From an uncultured Clostridia bacterium (GTDB lineage Bacteria; Bacillota; Clostridia; TANB77; CAG-508): DNA of 47,392 nucleotides. The stretch lies in the NCBI GenBank assembly GCA_944386715.1, contig CALXCD010000008.1:1-47392 (forward strand). The letters run 5' to 3'. The notes under the pieces were generated by a model that saw nothing but the letters and a program-made list of their open reading frames with translations, was not told the origin of the DNA and made no database searches. Every line of letters begins with the position of its first letter. Positions within the stretch are counted from its first letter, which is position 1. The position numbers were made by a program, and so were the translations under genes. Positions 37,528 through 45,809 of the stretch are shown in pieces.

Positions 37528-38901
37528 ATGTTAGATTTAGAAAATATGACGCTAACTAATTTAAAAGCTTTAGCAAAAGAGCATAATATTAAAAATATTT
37601 CTAAGTTAAAAAAAGAGGATTTAGTAGTTGTTTTAAAACAAATATTAGATGATACAGCTTCTGAAGATGAAAATATGAGTAAAACTGAAGGTGCTGAGGA
37701 ATTAGAAGACAAAGAAGAAAAAATAGAAAGACAATATGATGCAAATGGAAATCCTATCGTTGATTATAAATTAACTAATGATGGAGATGTGATTGTAGAG
37801 GGAATCCTAGACATTTTACCAGATGGGTATGGCTTTTTAAGAGGTGAAAATTTCTTATCTAGTGATAAAGATGTTTATGTCTCTATGGTGCAGATTAGAA
37901 GATTTAAATTAGATACAGGAGATGTTATAAAAGGGATTTCTCGTTTTAGAGAAGGAGAAAAATTTCCATCTTTAATATTTGTTGGTGAGGTAAATGGAGA
38001 ACACCCTGAAAAAGCAGCTAAAAGAAAAAGATTTGATGAATTAATACCAATATTTCCTAACGAAAGATTAAAGCTAGAAACAGATTCTAATGATTATGCA
38101 ACTAGAATCATCGACTTGATGTGCCCAATTGGAAAAGGACAGAGGGGGATGATTGTTGCACCGCCTAAAGTAGGTAAAACTACCTTGCTAAAAAAAGTTG
38201 CTAATAGTATCAGTCAAAACAATCCAGAAGTTGAATTGATTGTATTACTAATAGATGAAAGACCAGAAGAAGTAACTGATATGAAACGTTCTATTAAAGG
38301 ACAAGTTATTCATTCTACTTTTGATGAATTACCAGAGCATCATGTAAAAGTTGCAGAAATGGTTTTAGAACGTGCTAAAAGGTTAATTGAACACGGAAAA
38401 GATGTTGTAATTTTATTGGATAGTATTACTAGATTGACAAGAGCTTATAACTTAGTAATTCCTTCCTCAGGAAGAACTTTATCTGGTGGTATTGATCCAG
38501 CAGCCTTACATAAACCTAAAAAATTCTTTGGAGCTGCTAGAAATATTGAGCATGGTGGAAGTTTGACTATTCTTGCAACAGCTTTAATTGATACAGGTAG
38601 CAGAATGGATGATGTTATTTTCGAGGAATTTAAAGGAACTGGTAATATGGAAGTTCACTTAGATAGAAAATTGTCTGAAAGAAGAATTTTTCCTGCAATT
38701 GATATTAATAAATCTGGAACAAGGAGAGAAGATTTATTATTAACTCCAAAAGAAAAAGATACTGTTTTTGCTTTGAGAAAAGCAATGAATAGTATGCCTG
38801 TTGCAGATGTGACAGAGCAAGTTATTAGTCAAATGACACAAACCAGAAATAACGAGGAATTTATCGATAAAATGGACGCTTATTTAAGAAGGTTTAAATA
38901 G
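37528..38901 (+). CDS. rho: transcription termination factor Rho
   Basis: The 457-residue hexameric RNA helicase has an N-terminal SAP-like helix domain ([18 protein letters not shown]), an acidic linker, the RNA-binding cold-shock-like domain ([15 protein letters not shown]), and the ATPase core with P-loop [24 protein letters not shown], Walker [17 protein letters not shown] and the Q-loop region. It is monocistronic, flanked by terminators, after AGAAGGAGGATTTT. The 236 bases before it hold a TATAAT-like box near 37411. Confidence 0.95.
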   Translation: MLDLENMTLTNLKALAKEHNIKNISKLKKEDLVVVLKQILDDTASEDENMSKTEGAEELEDKEEKIERQYDANGNPIVDYKLTNDGDVIVEGILDILPDGYGFLRGENFLSSDKDVYVSMVQIRRFKLDTGDVIKGISRFREGEKFPSLIFVGEVNGEHPEKAAKRKRFDELIPIFPNERLKLETDSNDYATRIIDLMCPIGKGQRGMIVAPPKVGKTTLLKKVANSISQNNPEVELIVLLIDERPEEVTDMKRSIKGQVIHSTFDELPEHHVKVAEMVLERAKRLIEHGKDVVILLDSITRLTRAYNLVIPSSGRTLSGGIDPAALHKPKKFFGAARNIEHGGSLTILATALIDTGSRMDDVIFEEFKGTGNMEVHLDRKLSERRIFPAIDINKSGTRREDLLLTPKEKDTVFALRKAMNSMPVADVTEQVISQMTQTRNNEEFIDKMDAYLRRFK

Positions 38902-38926
38902 TGTTAATAAAAATTAGTAAATTAGT

Positions 38927-38956
38927 GAAAAAAGAGGTAAATACACCTCTTTTTTC
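38927..38956 (+). terminator. Rho-independent terminator after rho
   Basis: GAAAAAAGAGGT pairs with ACCTCTTTTTTC around a six-base loop. Confidence 0.85.
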
Positions 38957-39142
38957 AAATATAATAATGTTCTTTCATATTTTCTTGTATTTTTCTTTTT
39001 AATGTATCTTTATAATAGGGAAGTAGATTTTCAGAAAGATTAGAATAATATTAGCTATATTTTTTGTATTACTAAAATTACGAAAGAAATTAGAAGAGAA
39101 GAGAGAGGACAAGTAGTCCTTTTTCTTTATTCTTAAATATAC

Positions 39143-39163
39143 AACATTGCACAAAATCAAAGT
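39143..39163 (+). repeat. attL core of the prophage
   Basis: The 21-base sequence AACATTGCACAAAATCAAAG plus T is repeated exactly at 44718-44738. On the right it continues into phage DNA as GTGGTGAGCAAA. Confidence 0.85.
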
Positions 39164-39178
39164 GTGGTGAGCAAAGTT

Positions 39179-39233
39179 TAAAATAGATTTATTTATGACA
39201 ACTATACAAGTTGTTGTAAATAAGTCTATTTTT
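39179..39233. other. long hairpin at the phage left end, possible origin or packaging signal
   Basis: An arm of about 24 bases (AAAATAGATTTATTTATGAC...) pairs with the arm ending AAGTCTATTTT, two mismatches. It lies between attL and the first phage gene, where inoviruses keep intergenic hairpins. The T-rich right flank would also let it end incoming host transcription. Confidence 0.5.
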
Positions 39234-39255
39234 TTATTTTAAGGAGGATTTTATT

Positions 39256-39522
39256 ATGATTACATGTAAAGAAGAATTTAATTTTATTGATAAGCATGTA
39301 GGAATTACAAAAGAAGGTGAACAATATCTTTCATTAAATGTTATTTCTAAGGATAATAAAAAGTTTAATTTTATAACTAAAGATACTAAATTAATTGATA
39401 AAGTTTCACCATTAAATTTACAAAGATTTTCTATAATAAAATTAATTTTAGAATTTCGTAGAGAATTTAATCGAGAGAAACGAATTTCTTATTGGACTTG
39501 TAACCTAATAGGAGTTGAGTAA
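39256..39522 (+). CDS. small phage protein, possible ssDNA-binding protein
   Basis: An 88-residue protein starting MITCKEEFNFIDKHVGIT, with a beta-rich middle (EQYLSLNVISKDNKKFNFITKDTK) and a basic C-terminal part (LEFRREFNREKRIS). Its place before the coat genes and its size fit an inovirus ssDNA-binding protein, but no signature is visible, so this is a guess from context. Start after TTAAGGAGGATTTTATT. The next gene starts four bases after its stop. Confidence 0.5.
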   Translation: MITCKEEFNFIDKHVGITKEGEQYLSLNVISKDNKKFNFITKDTKLIDKVSPLNLQRFSIIKLILEFRREFNREKRISYWTCNLIGVE

Positions 39523-39526
39523 AAAA

Positions 39527-39667
39527 ATGAATGATTTAGAATTATTAAATGAAATACTTATACAATTGAGGTCTATTAATACTTTTTTACAATTGTTTAT
39601 ATATGTTGTTGTCTTATTATTATTAATTTATTTTGGTTATTGGTTTTTTAGTAGATTTTTCTATTAA
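39527..39667 (+). CDS. 46-residue phage membrane protein
   Basis: MNDLELLNEILIQLRSINTF followed by a strongly hydrophobic helix (LQLFIYVVVLLLLIYFGYWFF) and a short basic end. Short single-helix proteins in this position serve as minor capsid (pVII/pIX-like) or assembly proteins in inoviruses. It is spaced four bases from the preceding stop, so probably translated by coupling. Confidence 0.65.
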   Translation: MNDLELLNEILIQLRSINTFLQLFIYVVVLLLLIYFGYWFFSRFFY

Positions 39668-39724
39668 ATATATATTAATATTAATATTTTTTATCACATG
39701 TTTTTATAGAAAGGAGTGATACTT

Positions 39725-39868
39725 ATGACATTAACTGCAAGTATGTTTGAAGGTTTAACTGATACTATTACAGCTAATTTAGGAGTTCTTATTCCTGTTG
39801 GTTTAACTATAATGGGTATTATGGTAGCAGTTTCTTTAATTCCTAGAATTGTTTATAAATTTTTATAG
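39725..39868 (+). CDS. inovirus major coat protein, copy 1
   Basis: A 47-residue protein: polar amphipathic start (MTLTASMFEGLTDTITANLG), hydrophobic helix (VLIPVGLTIMGIMVAVSLIP) and basic end (RIVYKFL), the classic layout of a pVIII-type coat protein that wraps the phage DNA with its positive end. There is no separate signal peptide. It is nearly identical over 38 residues to the next gene. Ribosome site AGAAAGGAGTGATACTT. Confidence 0.8.
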   Translation: MTLTASMFEGLTDTITANLGVLIPVGLTIMGIMVAVSLIPRIVYKFL

Positions 39869-39907
39869 TTTTTAATTTAAAATTTACTAAAGAAAGGGGT
39901 GCTTGTT

Positions 39908-40072
39908 ATGAATGAAACCGTTTCAGGTTTAATTCTTGAGTCTGGTGATTTTGAAGGATTAACTGATACTATTACGGCTAATTTAGGAGTTCTAATTCCT
40001 GTAGGTTTAACAATTATGGGTATTATGGTAGCAGTTGCTTTAATTCCTAGAATTATTTATAAATTTTTATAG
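39908..40072 (+). CDS. inovirus major coat protein, copy 2
   Basis: A 54-residue protein with a different start (MNETVSGLILESGD) and then the same FEGLTDTITANLG, helix and RIIYKFL end as copy 1; three conservative changes in the last 38 residues. It is followed immediately by a strong terminator, as coat genes of filamentous phages usually are. The pair looks like a recent tandem duplication with a new N-terminus, which would be exposed on the virion surface. Confidence 0.8.
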   Translation: MNETVSGLILESGDFEGLTDTITANLGVLIPVGLTIMGIMVAVALIPRIIYKFL

Positions 40073-40079
40073 TAATTAT

Positions 40080-40112
40080 GCCCCAATCGAACATTTCAAT
40101 GTTCGTTGGGGC
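40080..40112 (+). terminator. strong terminator after the coat genes
   Basis: GCCCCAA-C-GAACAT pairs with ATGTTC-G-TTGGGGC around TTCA. It would let the coat genes be expressed above the downstream genes. Confidence 0.88.
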
Positions 40113-40134
40113 TAATTTATAGAAAGGAGTCAAT

Positions 40135-41312
40135 ATGTTTTTAAAAAACAAATTATTTATTACTTTATTTTTATTTTTTATACTAATATTTTCTTTTTCG
40201 TTAAATTCTTTTGCTTCTTTAAATGTTAGTATAGGAGATGAATTATATTCATTTCCAGACTTACCAGATTATATGGGTGATAGTACAGAATATAATTTTA
40301 ATTCTTATCTAATTGTAAAAGGTGAGGGTTTTAATAGTAATATACTTTATGAATTATATATTTATGACTCTAATTCTGTTTTAGCTAATCATGATGGTTA
40401 TACTTTACATGCATGTAAGAATAATAGTACCATTTATCTTTTTCGTTTAGTAGATGATTCTTGGAAATTTTGGGGTGTAACTTCTTATTATAATTTTTCT
40501 ACTCAATATACTTCATATTCTTATTATACTAGTTCTGATATTTTAGATGAGTTTGGCGAAGTGGTTTTTCAATCAGCTCCACATCTGGTGGAGCAGGTGA
40601 CAATACCGGAAATACAACAGGTGGGGGAAATACCACAGGCGATAGCGGAAGTACTGAAAATCCTAATACCAATTGGCTTGATAGTGTTATCAATTGGTTT
40701 AGTAATATATTTGACGCGATTAGTAATCTCGCGAGTTCAATAGCTAATGCTATAGCAGATGTATTTTCAAGCTTATTTGATGGTGTTACTACTCTTGTTG
40801 ATTATTTAAATCCTTTTAGCGAAAATTTTATATTAAAAGATGTATTTAGCTTTTTAAGTGATATTTTGAGTTATATAAATCCATTTAGTGAAAATTTTTT
40901 TGTATATAAATTAATAGAATTATTAGGAGATTTGTTGCAATGGCTTTTTGTACCAGATGAAAATTATTTTAATTCTAATATAGAAAATTTAAAGACTAGT
41001 TTAAGTTTAAAAATACCATATGATGATTATATTGAAATATTTGGAACTATTGAAAATGTAGAAAGTAGTAATACATCTAATGTAAATTTAAATAATTACA
41101 CTGTAGGTGGTAAACAATTTTCTATAAATAATTTCATTGATTTTGGTTGGATATTACAATATAAAGAAAATTGGTATAGTTGGGCTAGAGGGATAATCTT
41201 TATTTTATTAATAATATACAACATAAATCAAATTATGAAATTATTTAGGGGTTATGGAATTGGCGAAGGTAATAGTAGAATTACTGAAAATTCTGGAGGT
41301 GTTGCAAAATGA
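40135..41312 (+). CDS. inovirus minor coat (pIII-like) adsorption protein, frame broken
   Basis: The first part has a signal peptide (LFITLFLFFILIFSFSLNSFAS) and a mainly beta, Tyr/Ser-rich domain (to about residue 148). The frame then changes by -1 between about 40560 and 40590: downstream, SGGAGDNTGNTTGGGNTTGD is a Gly/Thr linker of the type joining pIII domains, followed by NWFSNIFDAISNLASSIANAIAD, a second domain and a C-terminal membrane helix (IIFILLIIYNINQIM). Together about 391 residues, the usual pIII architecture. The break does not involve CGG; candidates are a missing A in CCACATCT or a -1 slip at GGTTTTTC. It may be a decayed gene, programmed slip or error. Overlaps the next gene by four bases. 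Confidence 0.7.
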
Positions 41313-41560
41313 TAATTGAATTGATATGTTCTCCATTTTTCTTGATAGCACAGGGAATTATTGCATTAATTCCTGTATCTGAAAGTTTAGCACCTTCTTT
41401 AGTAGATACCATTTCATTATTAATTAAAGCAATGAGTTTTTTTCCAGCTGATGTTTGGGCTTTTGCTATTGGTAACATTCTTTTTTGGGTTGCAATACAT
41501 TTACTAATTGGTTTGATTAAATTTATTTTAGGTTTTATACCTACCATGGATGGGGGATAG
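41309..41560 (+). CDS. phage membrane protein, pVI-like
   Basis: An 83-residue protein with two or three hydrophobic segments (about 5-20, 28-45 and 46-78) and very few charges. Its position between the adsorption protein and Zot matches pVI, which caps the virion end together with pIII. ATGA overlap with the preceding gene implies coupled translation. No sequence motif is available to confirm. Confidence 0.65.
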   Translation: MIIELICSPFFLIAQGIIALIPVSESLAPSLVDTISLLIKAMSFFPADVWAFAIGNILFWVAIHLLIGLIKFILGFIPTMDGG

Positions 41561-41563
41561 TAT

Positions 41564-42433
41564 ATGTTTAAGAAATATATAACATTAAATAAATATTATA
41601 AATACTTAAGAAAATATACTTTTAATGATTTACCTATTGAAGAATTTATGGAAATATTTCAAAAATTTAAAAAATTAAAATTTGATTATAAATTATTAAA
41701 AATATGTAATAAAATTGAAAGAATTAATATACCTAGAATAGAAATACCAATATTTAGATTTTTTAGTATGCTTTTAGATTTAATAAGGTGGCTCGTATAT
41801 GATTTACTTTATACTATTATAAATGGAAAAGTTTTTAAGCCTTATGGTTTAACCTGCTTTGTTGGTCGACAAGGCGGTGGAAAAACCATCTCAATGGTTG
41901 AATATTTAGACAGAATGAAAGAACTTTATCCTGGCTCTATTGTAGTAACTAATTTTAATTATACAAAACAAGATATTCCATTTACAAGTTGGCGACAATT
42001 TACAGAAGTCCGTAATGGCTTAAATGGTGTTATATTTGCAATAGATGAGTTACAAAACGAATATAATTCTAATAATTGGAAAGACTTCCCAGAAGATTTA
42101 TTATCTGTTGTAACAATGCAGAGGAAGCAAAGAATAAAAATTGTTGCTACTTCTCAAGTATTTACTAGAGTGGTTAAACAACTTAGAGAACAATGTTATG
42201 AAGTAGTAGAGTGTAAAACTTTTTTTGGAAGATGGACAAAACAAAAATGTTATGATGCTGATGATTATAATTATATAATTGATAATCCTACACCAGAACG
42301 AAGATTTAAAACACGAAAAAAATGGAAATATAGTTTTGTACAAAGTAATTTTATACGCAATTTATTTGATAGTTATTCAGTTGTTGAAAGTATAAAACAA
42401 AAAGAATTTATTAATAGAAATGAAAGGAGTTAG
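41564..42433 (+). CDS. zot: Zot/pI-like phage assembly ATPase
   Basis: A 289-residue protein. Walker A GRQGGGKT lies at about 101-108 and Walker B-like VIFAIDELQNEY at about 150, followed by LLSVVTMQRKQRIKIVATSQVFTRV, the strongest signature of the Zot/pI family; the usual transmembrane helix lies before the Walker site here (LDLIRWLVYDLLYTI). This ATPase drives extrusion of the phage filament through the membrane. The gene is the best single proof that the element is an inovirus. Confidence 0.9.
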   Translation: MFKKYITLNKYYKYLRKYTFNDLPIEEFMEIFQKFKKLKFDYKLLKICNKIERINIPRIEIPIFRFFSMLLDLIRWLVYDLLYTIINGKVFKPYGLTCFVGRQGGGKTISMVEYLDRMKELYPGSIVVTNFNYTKQDIPFTSWRQFTEVRNGLNGVIFAIDELQNEYNSNNWKDFPEDLLSVVTMQRKQRIKIVATSQVFTRVVKQLREQCYEVVECKTFFGRWTKQKCYDADDYNYIIDNPTPERRFKTRKKWKYSFVQSNFIRNLFDSYSVVESIKQKEFINRNERS

Positions 42434-42435
42434 AA

Positions 42436-42600
42436 ATGGAAGATAATAAAATTATGATAGAATTTACAAAAGCTGAATATGATTATATTTCTTTACTATG
42501 TAATACAATGTATGATAATTTGAAAAAATTACCTAAAAAAATGAGAACCCCTAAATTTTATCTATTAGAGAATATGATAGCTTCTCATTTTACTAAATAA
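42436..42600 (+). CDS. 54-residue phage hypothetical protein
   Basis: MEDNKIMIEFTKAEYDYISL...KKMRTPKFYLLENMIASHFTK: helical and charged, with a ribosome site AAAGGAGTTAGAA that overlaps the end of zot. It resembles small ribbon-helix-helix-like regulators in size, but no motif is certain. Confidence 0.55.
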   Translation: MEDNKIMIEFTKAEYDYISLLCNTMYDNLKKLPKKMRTPKFYLLENMIASHFTK

Positions 42601-42736
42601 ATGCTACCTGGTTTTACTTTGATATGCGGGGGGTGTGCTTAGACAATATTACAAAATGTTATGAAATTACATTTTGTTTATTGGATAGTACAGGAGGGGG
42701 ATAGTCCCCCTAATAACTAAAAAAGAGGTGTTTTTT

Positions 42737-42856
42737 ATGTCTTTACATATTGCTCAGATTTTTATTTCCATATCTGTTATAATTTTACCTATTATTAATA
42801 TATATATTTTATTTAAAGTATGTAAACTTTTAGAAAAATTTGAGGAGGGTTCTTAG
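42737..42856 (+). CDS. 39-residue phage membrane peptide
   Basis: A single hydrophobic helix (IAQIFISISVIILPIINIYILF) and a charged tail (KLLEKFEEGS), after AAAGAGGTGTTTTTT. A GGAGGGT/ACCCTCC inverted repeat (42844-42867) overlaps its stop and may be a weak terminator or a structured origin element. Confidence 0.5.
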   Translation: MSLHIAQIFISISVIILPIINIYILFKVCKLLEKFEEGS

Positions 42857-42912
42857 TAACACCCTCCGAACATCTCATTTTTGATACTTTTTATATAGAA
42901 AGAGGAATTATA

Positions 42913-43941
42913 ATGATAGATACTATAAAAATATATTCGGAAATAGATAGAAATATTTATGATAAAATAAAATTTAATTCTATTATGAAGAATTCTATAA
43001 ATAATAATACAGGCGAATTACTTTATGAAATAATAAATGACCATTTAGAAGGTTCTTATGATAGTCGACTTTCTGTTCGTGTAGGTTGTGGTTCTAAATA
43101 TCATTTTGTAGATAAAGGATATTTTATAGAGATTGAAGGCAGTTATCATAAGATTATATGTGGTTATAATTCCCATAATGGATATTGTGATTTAGAATTT
43201 ATTGCTTTTAATTTAATTCAAATGGTAGAGTTATCTTATAATATAAAATTACCTAATTTTAGTTCTTGGTTTCTTCAAAGATGTGATATTGCTATATGTT
43301 ATGATTTACAAAATCAGGAACATGTTAAATCTTATATAAATAGTCTTAGTAGGTGTAAATATCCTCGAAGAAATATAAAATTTTTTTATGATGAAAGTTT
43401 ATATTTTTCTGGAACTACTACAACATTAAAGATATATAATAAGTTATTAGAATTTAAAAAACATGATATAAAAAAATTTATAAGTACTCAATTTAATTTA
43501 ATTAATTACACAAAAGAAATATCTGGTTTTATTAGGTTTGAATGTGAAATAAAAAAGAAAATGTTAGTTAAATTATATAGTCAAAAACATATTAAAGTTT
43601 TAGATGTAAAATATGAAGATTTGAAAAGAATTTGGAGTGATGAATTTATGAAGTTATTAAATATTATTGAAAAAGATTTGAATATTGTAAGAGGTAGGGA
43701 AGAAGTAAAGGAAAGACTTAATAATTTATTTAAACCTACTAAAGCTAGTAGATTATATAATTTTTATTGTGCTCTTCAACTTAATGGTGAGATAGATGTA
43801 AAAGAGAATACTCCTAGATGTACATATTATCGTAATATCAATGAATTAAAAAATGCAAAAATAGATTTTAGTCAAAGTTATAAAGTAGAGGAAATAGAAT
43901 TATTTTATTTTAATCCATTTGAAGCAAAAGAAGTAGCTTAA
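42913..43941 (+). CDS. phage replication initiation protein
   Basis: A 342-residue protein. It has the pattern of inovirus/CRI-type replication initiators: N-terminal MIDTIKIY strand, a mixed region with FIEIEGSYHK and CDIAICYDL, the segment SGTTTTLKIYNKLLEFKKHD and RFECEIKKKML. These proteins nick the phage origin to begin rolling-circle synthesis. I cannot point with certainty to the catalytic Tyr. It starts after AGAAAGAGGAATTATA and ends four bases into the opposite-strand gene. Confidence 0.7.
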   Translation: MIDTIKIYSEIDRNIYDKIKFNSIMKNSINNNTGELLYEIINDHLEGSYDSRLSVRVGCGSKYHFVDKGYFIEIEGSYHKIICGYNSHNGYCDLEFIAFNLIQMVELSYNIKLPNFSSWFLQRCDIAICYDLQNQEHVKSYINSLSRCKYPRRNIKFFYDESLYFSGTTTTLKIYNKLLEFKKHDIKKFISTQFNLINYTKEISGFIRFECEIKKKMLVKLYSQKHIKVLDVKYEDLKRIWSDEFMKLLNIIEKDLNIVRGREEVKERLNNLFKPTKASRLYNFYCALQLNGEIDVKENTPRCTYYRNINELKNAKIDFSQSYKVEEIELFYFNPFEAKEVA

Positions 43942-44195
43942 ACTACTTCTTTATTTTTTTTCATTATTTCTGCATGAATATCTATTTTCCATTTCATTTC
44001 TTGTATTTTAATTTTTGTTGCGAATGTGTACATATTAGCAAGTAATATACTTATTGGAATACTTATTATTAGTGTTGCTATACCTGTTGCTAATCCTATT
44101 AGTATTCCTATTCCAATTATTATTACATAAGCTATTGTATTCATACTTTCTAATGTTTTTATGTATTTATAATATATATCCCTTTCAAAAAACAT
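43938..44195 (-). CDS. phage-borne small membrane protein on the opposite strand
   Basis: An 85-residue protein with a long hydrophobic region, probably two helices (about 21-57, AYVIIIGIGILIGLATGIATLIISIPISILLANMY), and a charged helical tail. It starts after GAAAGGGGTGTAAAA and is divergent from the 44337 gene. Such proteins in inoviruses may give superinfection exclusion; this is speculation. Confidence 0.55.
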   Translation of the reverse strand: MFFERDIYYKYIKTLESMNTIAYVIIIGIGILIGLATGIATLIISIPISILLANMYTFATKIKIQEMKWKIDIHAEIMKKNKEVV

Positions 44196-44249
44196 TTTTA
44201 CACCCCTTTCTTTTTTATATTTAAATTATATCATTATTTATATTTTTTT

Positions 44250-44309
44250 GTGTCGAATTTTGTCGAACAAAAATAAAAATTTGACACACTTTACATAATG
44301 TTATATAAT
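44250..44309 (+). promoter_or_regulatory. promoter with operator-like repeats between divergent phage genes
   Basis: TTGACA (44281-44286) and TATAAT (44304-44309) are 17 bases apart, an ideal sigma-A promoter. Just upstream are two direct TGTCGAA repeats (44251-44257, 44261-44267), and GTGTCGAATTTT (44250-44261) is an inverted near-copy of AAAAATTTGACAC (44276-44288) over the -35 box. A repressor site is likely. Confidence 0.65.
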
Positions 44310-44336
44310 GAATACTATATGAAAGGGGGAGTATTA

Positions 44337-44642
44337 TTGAAAGAATATTGTATTTTTGTACGTCAAGGTGAAGGAAAACCATATATGTTACATACTTTTA
44401 ACAATATAAATTCTGCTAAATTGAAGCTTTATGAAATGATATCTTTAGAAGAAGAAAGACAAAGACCATATTTTGTAGATAATGATTTTTATAATAATAA
44501 ATATAATATTTCTATAAAATTAAGATATTTGTGTATAAAGGAAAGAGAAGTAACAGAATGGGAAAAGTATTCAGAGGAAAATAAAGCTATTAAAAATAAT
44601 GTAATTTATTTTAATAATTTCGAAAAACAATTGACAAAATAA
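44337..44642 (+). CDS. hypothetical phage protein at the right end
   Basis: A 101-residue protein beginning MKEYCIFVRQGEGKPYMLHTF, mixed alpha/beta and rich in Tyr, Asn and Glu. I chose the TTG at 44337, which follows AAAGGGGGAG by seven bases; an ATG at 44298 would start inside the promoter and is unlikely. It may be a regulator because it is the only gene behind an operator-like promoter, but no DNA-binding motif is visible. Confidence 0.6.
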   Translation: MKEYCIFVRQGEGKPYMLHTFNNINSAKLKLYEMISLEEERQRPYFVDNDFYNNKYNISIKLRYLCIKEREVTEWEKYSEENKAIKNNVIYFNNFEKQLTK

Positions 44643-44717
44643 AATTTTCATGATATTTATTATTTACAACAACTATTTAGTTTGGGGATTATATTATCCT
44701 TATAAATATATCTATTT

Positions 44718-44738
44718 AACATTGCACAAAATCAAAGT
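44718..44738 (+). repeat. attR core of the prophage
   Basis: Exact copy of the attL core. On the right it continues TTTGTGCAA, so that TTGCACAAAA and TTTTGTGCAA form a perfect 10-bp inverted repeat around the six bases TCAAAG. Confidence 0.85.
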
Positions 44739-45140
44739 TTTGTGCAAAAAGAGATAGGAGCATAATATAAAACAGCCATAAATCTCTACTTTTACTAATT
44801 CAAGGCTTTTAGTTGTTCTATACATATTAATATTCATTTATATATCCTTATTTTCTTATTATATCTATATTATATTATTATTATAAGTTGTTTGTATTAC
44901 TGTTTAATATTCTTATAACTCTTTAAAATCAATTTTAAAACATTTTTTTTATTTTACTTATATAATTATTGCTATAACTATTTTACTTATTATATTTTTA
45001 AATTTATATCTATAATTTTTTTTCTTATTATATATTTTTTATTTTTATATATTAAATTGTATGAAAATTTTTCAAAAATCTCCAAAGTGCCTATTTATCT
45101 ATATTTTCCGTATTTTACAGACAACAAACTTTGTTATTGT
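44739..45140 (+). repeat. Noncoding block, inverted copy at 568-966
   Basis: The stretch 44643-45577 contains no gene. Its 44739-44830 part is nearly identical to the reverse complement of 870-962; 44905-44950 and 45065-45130 also match. It starts exactly at the attR core. The rest (45140-45577) is AT-rich DNA in which I see only a small A/T-rich inverted segment near 45480-45535. Confidence 0.75.
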
Positions 45141-45577
45141 ATAATTATAGTAGCTTAATTTAGTTATAAAAATTCTTAAAATCAATTTAATTATTTATAA
45201 TTTTTTACAAACAACATTTGTTCGTTTTAAAATATTTATATTTGGATTTATAAATTTAATTTTAAAACTTAATTTTAAAATCTTAAATAAAATTCTAATT
45301 TAAATAAATTTTTAATTTTTAAATTATCTAAATATTTTATTTTTACTTTTATATATTTTTAGTTCGAAATCTATTTTTTATATTACTTTTTATAAAGTCT
45401 AACGGATATAACTTTTACAAATTTAAATATAATAAATTTTATAGATATTGAAAAATCAGCTATCCCCCCTACTCTACCATTTTTTACTTAAAATAAAAAA
45501 GATTAGCTATATATCAAACTAATCCTTAAAATTATTAATCCTTTTGCTTTATTGTTTTTTGTAATCTTTTATTAATT

Positions 45578-45790
45578 TTATTCCTTAACCCACTTTTTTA
45601 AAATTTCATCCATTTTTTTATCTAGCTCTTCCTCTTTAGTTTTTGCTTTTTCTAAATTGTCAATTCCGTCTAGTCCGAGCATTTCATGATATATATTGCA
45701 AACTTTGCTTGCATCTTTTAAATATGTTCCTATATTTATTGGAATTGGATATATTTCAGTAAATTCTTTTATTTTCTTATATAATTCCAT
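45578..45790 (-). CDS. 70-residue hypothetical protein
   Basis: A small acidic helical protein (MELYKKIKEFTEIYPIPINI...KKMDEILKKWVKE), downstream of the 293-residue hypothetical gene and probably in the same operon. The ribosome site GAGGTG lies 9 to 12 bases before the ATG. With the +1 reading of the upstream gene, that gene stops only 19 bases before this start, a typical operon spacing. No family recognised. Confidence 0.55.
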   Translation of the reverse strand: MELYKKIKEFTEIYPIPINIGTYLKDASKVCNIYHEMLGLDGIDNLEKAKTKEEELDKKMDEILKKWVKE

Positions 45791-45809
45791 TTCTAAATTT
45801 CACCTCATT

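Larger units (their letters stand above)
39143..44738 (+). mobile_element. filamentous phage (inovirus) prophage
   Basis: A 5.6-kb element between two 21-bp direct repeats (39143-39163 and 44718-44738). It has the gene order of an inovirus: small protein, small membrane protein, two major coat proteins, terminator, large minor coat protein with Gly-rich linker, pVI-like membrane protein, Zot/pI-like assembly ATPase and a replication initiator, with regulators at the right end. No integrase or transposase is present, so it must use a host recombinase. Most genes have intact starts, stops and ribosome sites; only the minor coat gene is broken. Base composition is more AT-rich than the host. Confidence 0.9.

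Noticed and set aside
40866..41312. The 148-residue frame as a separate phage gene
   Set aside because: Its frame is open upstream to the Gly-rich linker with no ribosome site before the internal ATG, so it is the second part of the adsorption protein.
39143..44738. A plasmid or transposon instead of a phage
   Set aside because: No transposase, mobilisation or partition gene is present, while coat, adsorption and Zot-like genes occur in phage order.
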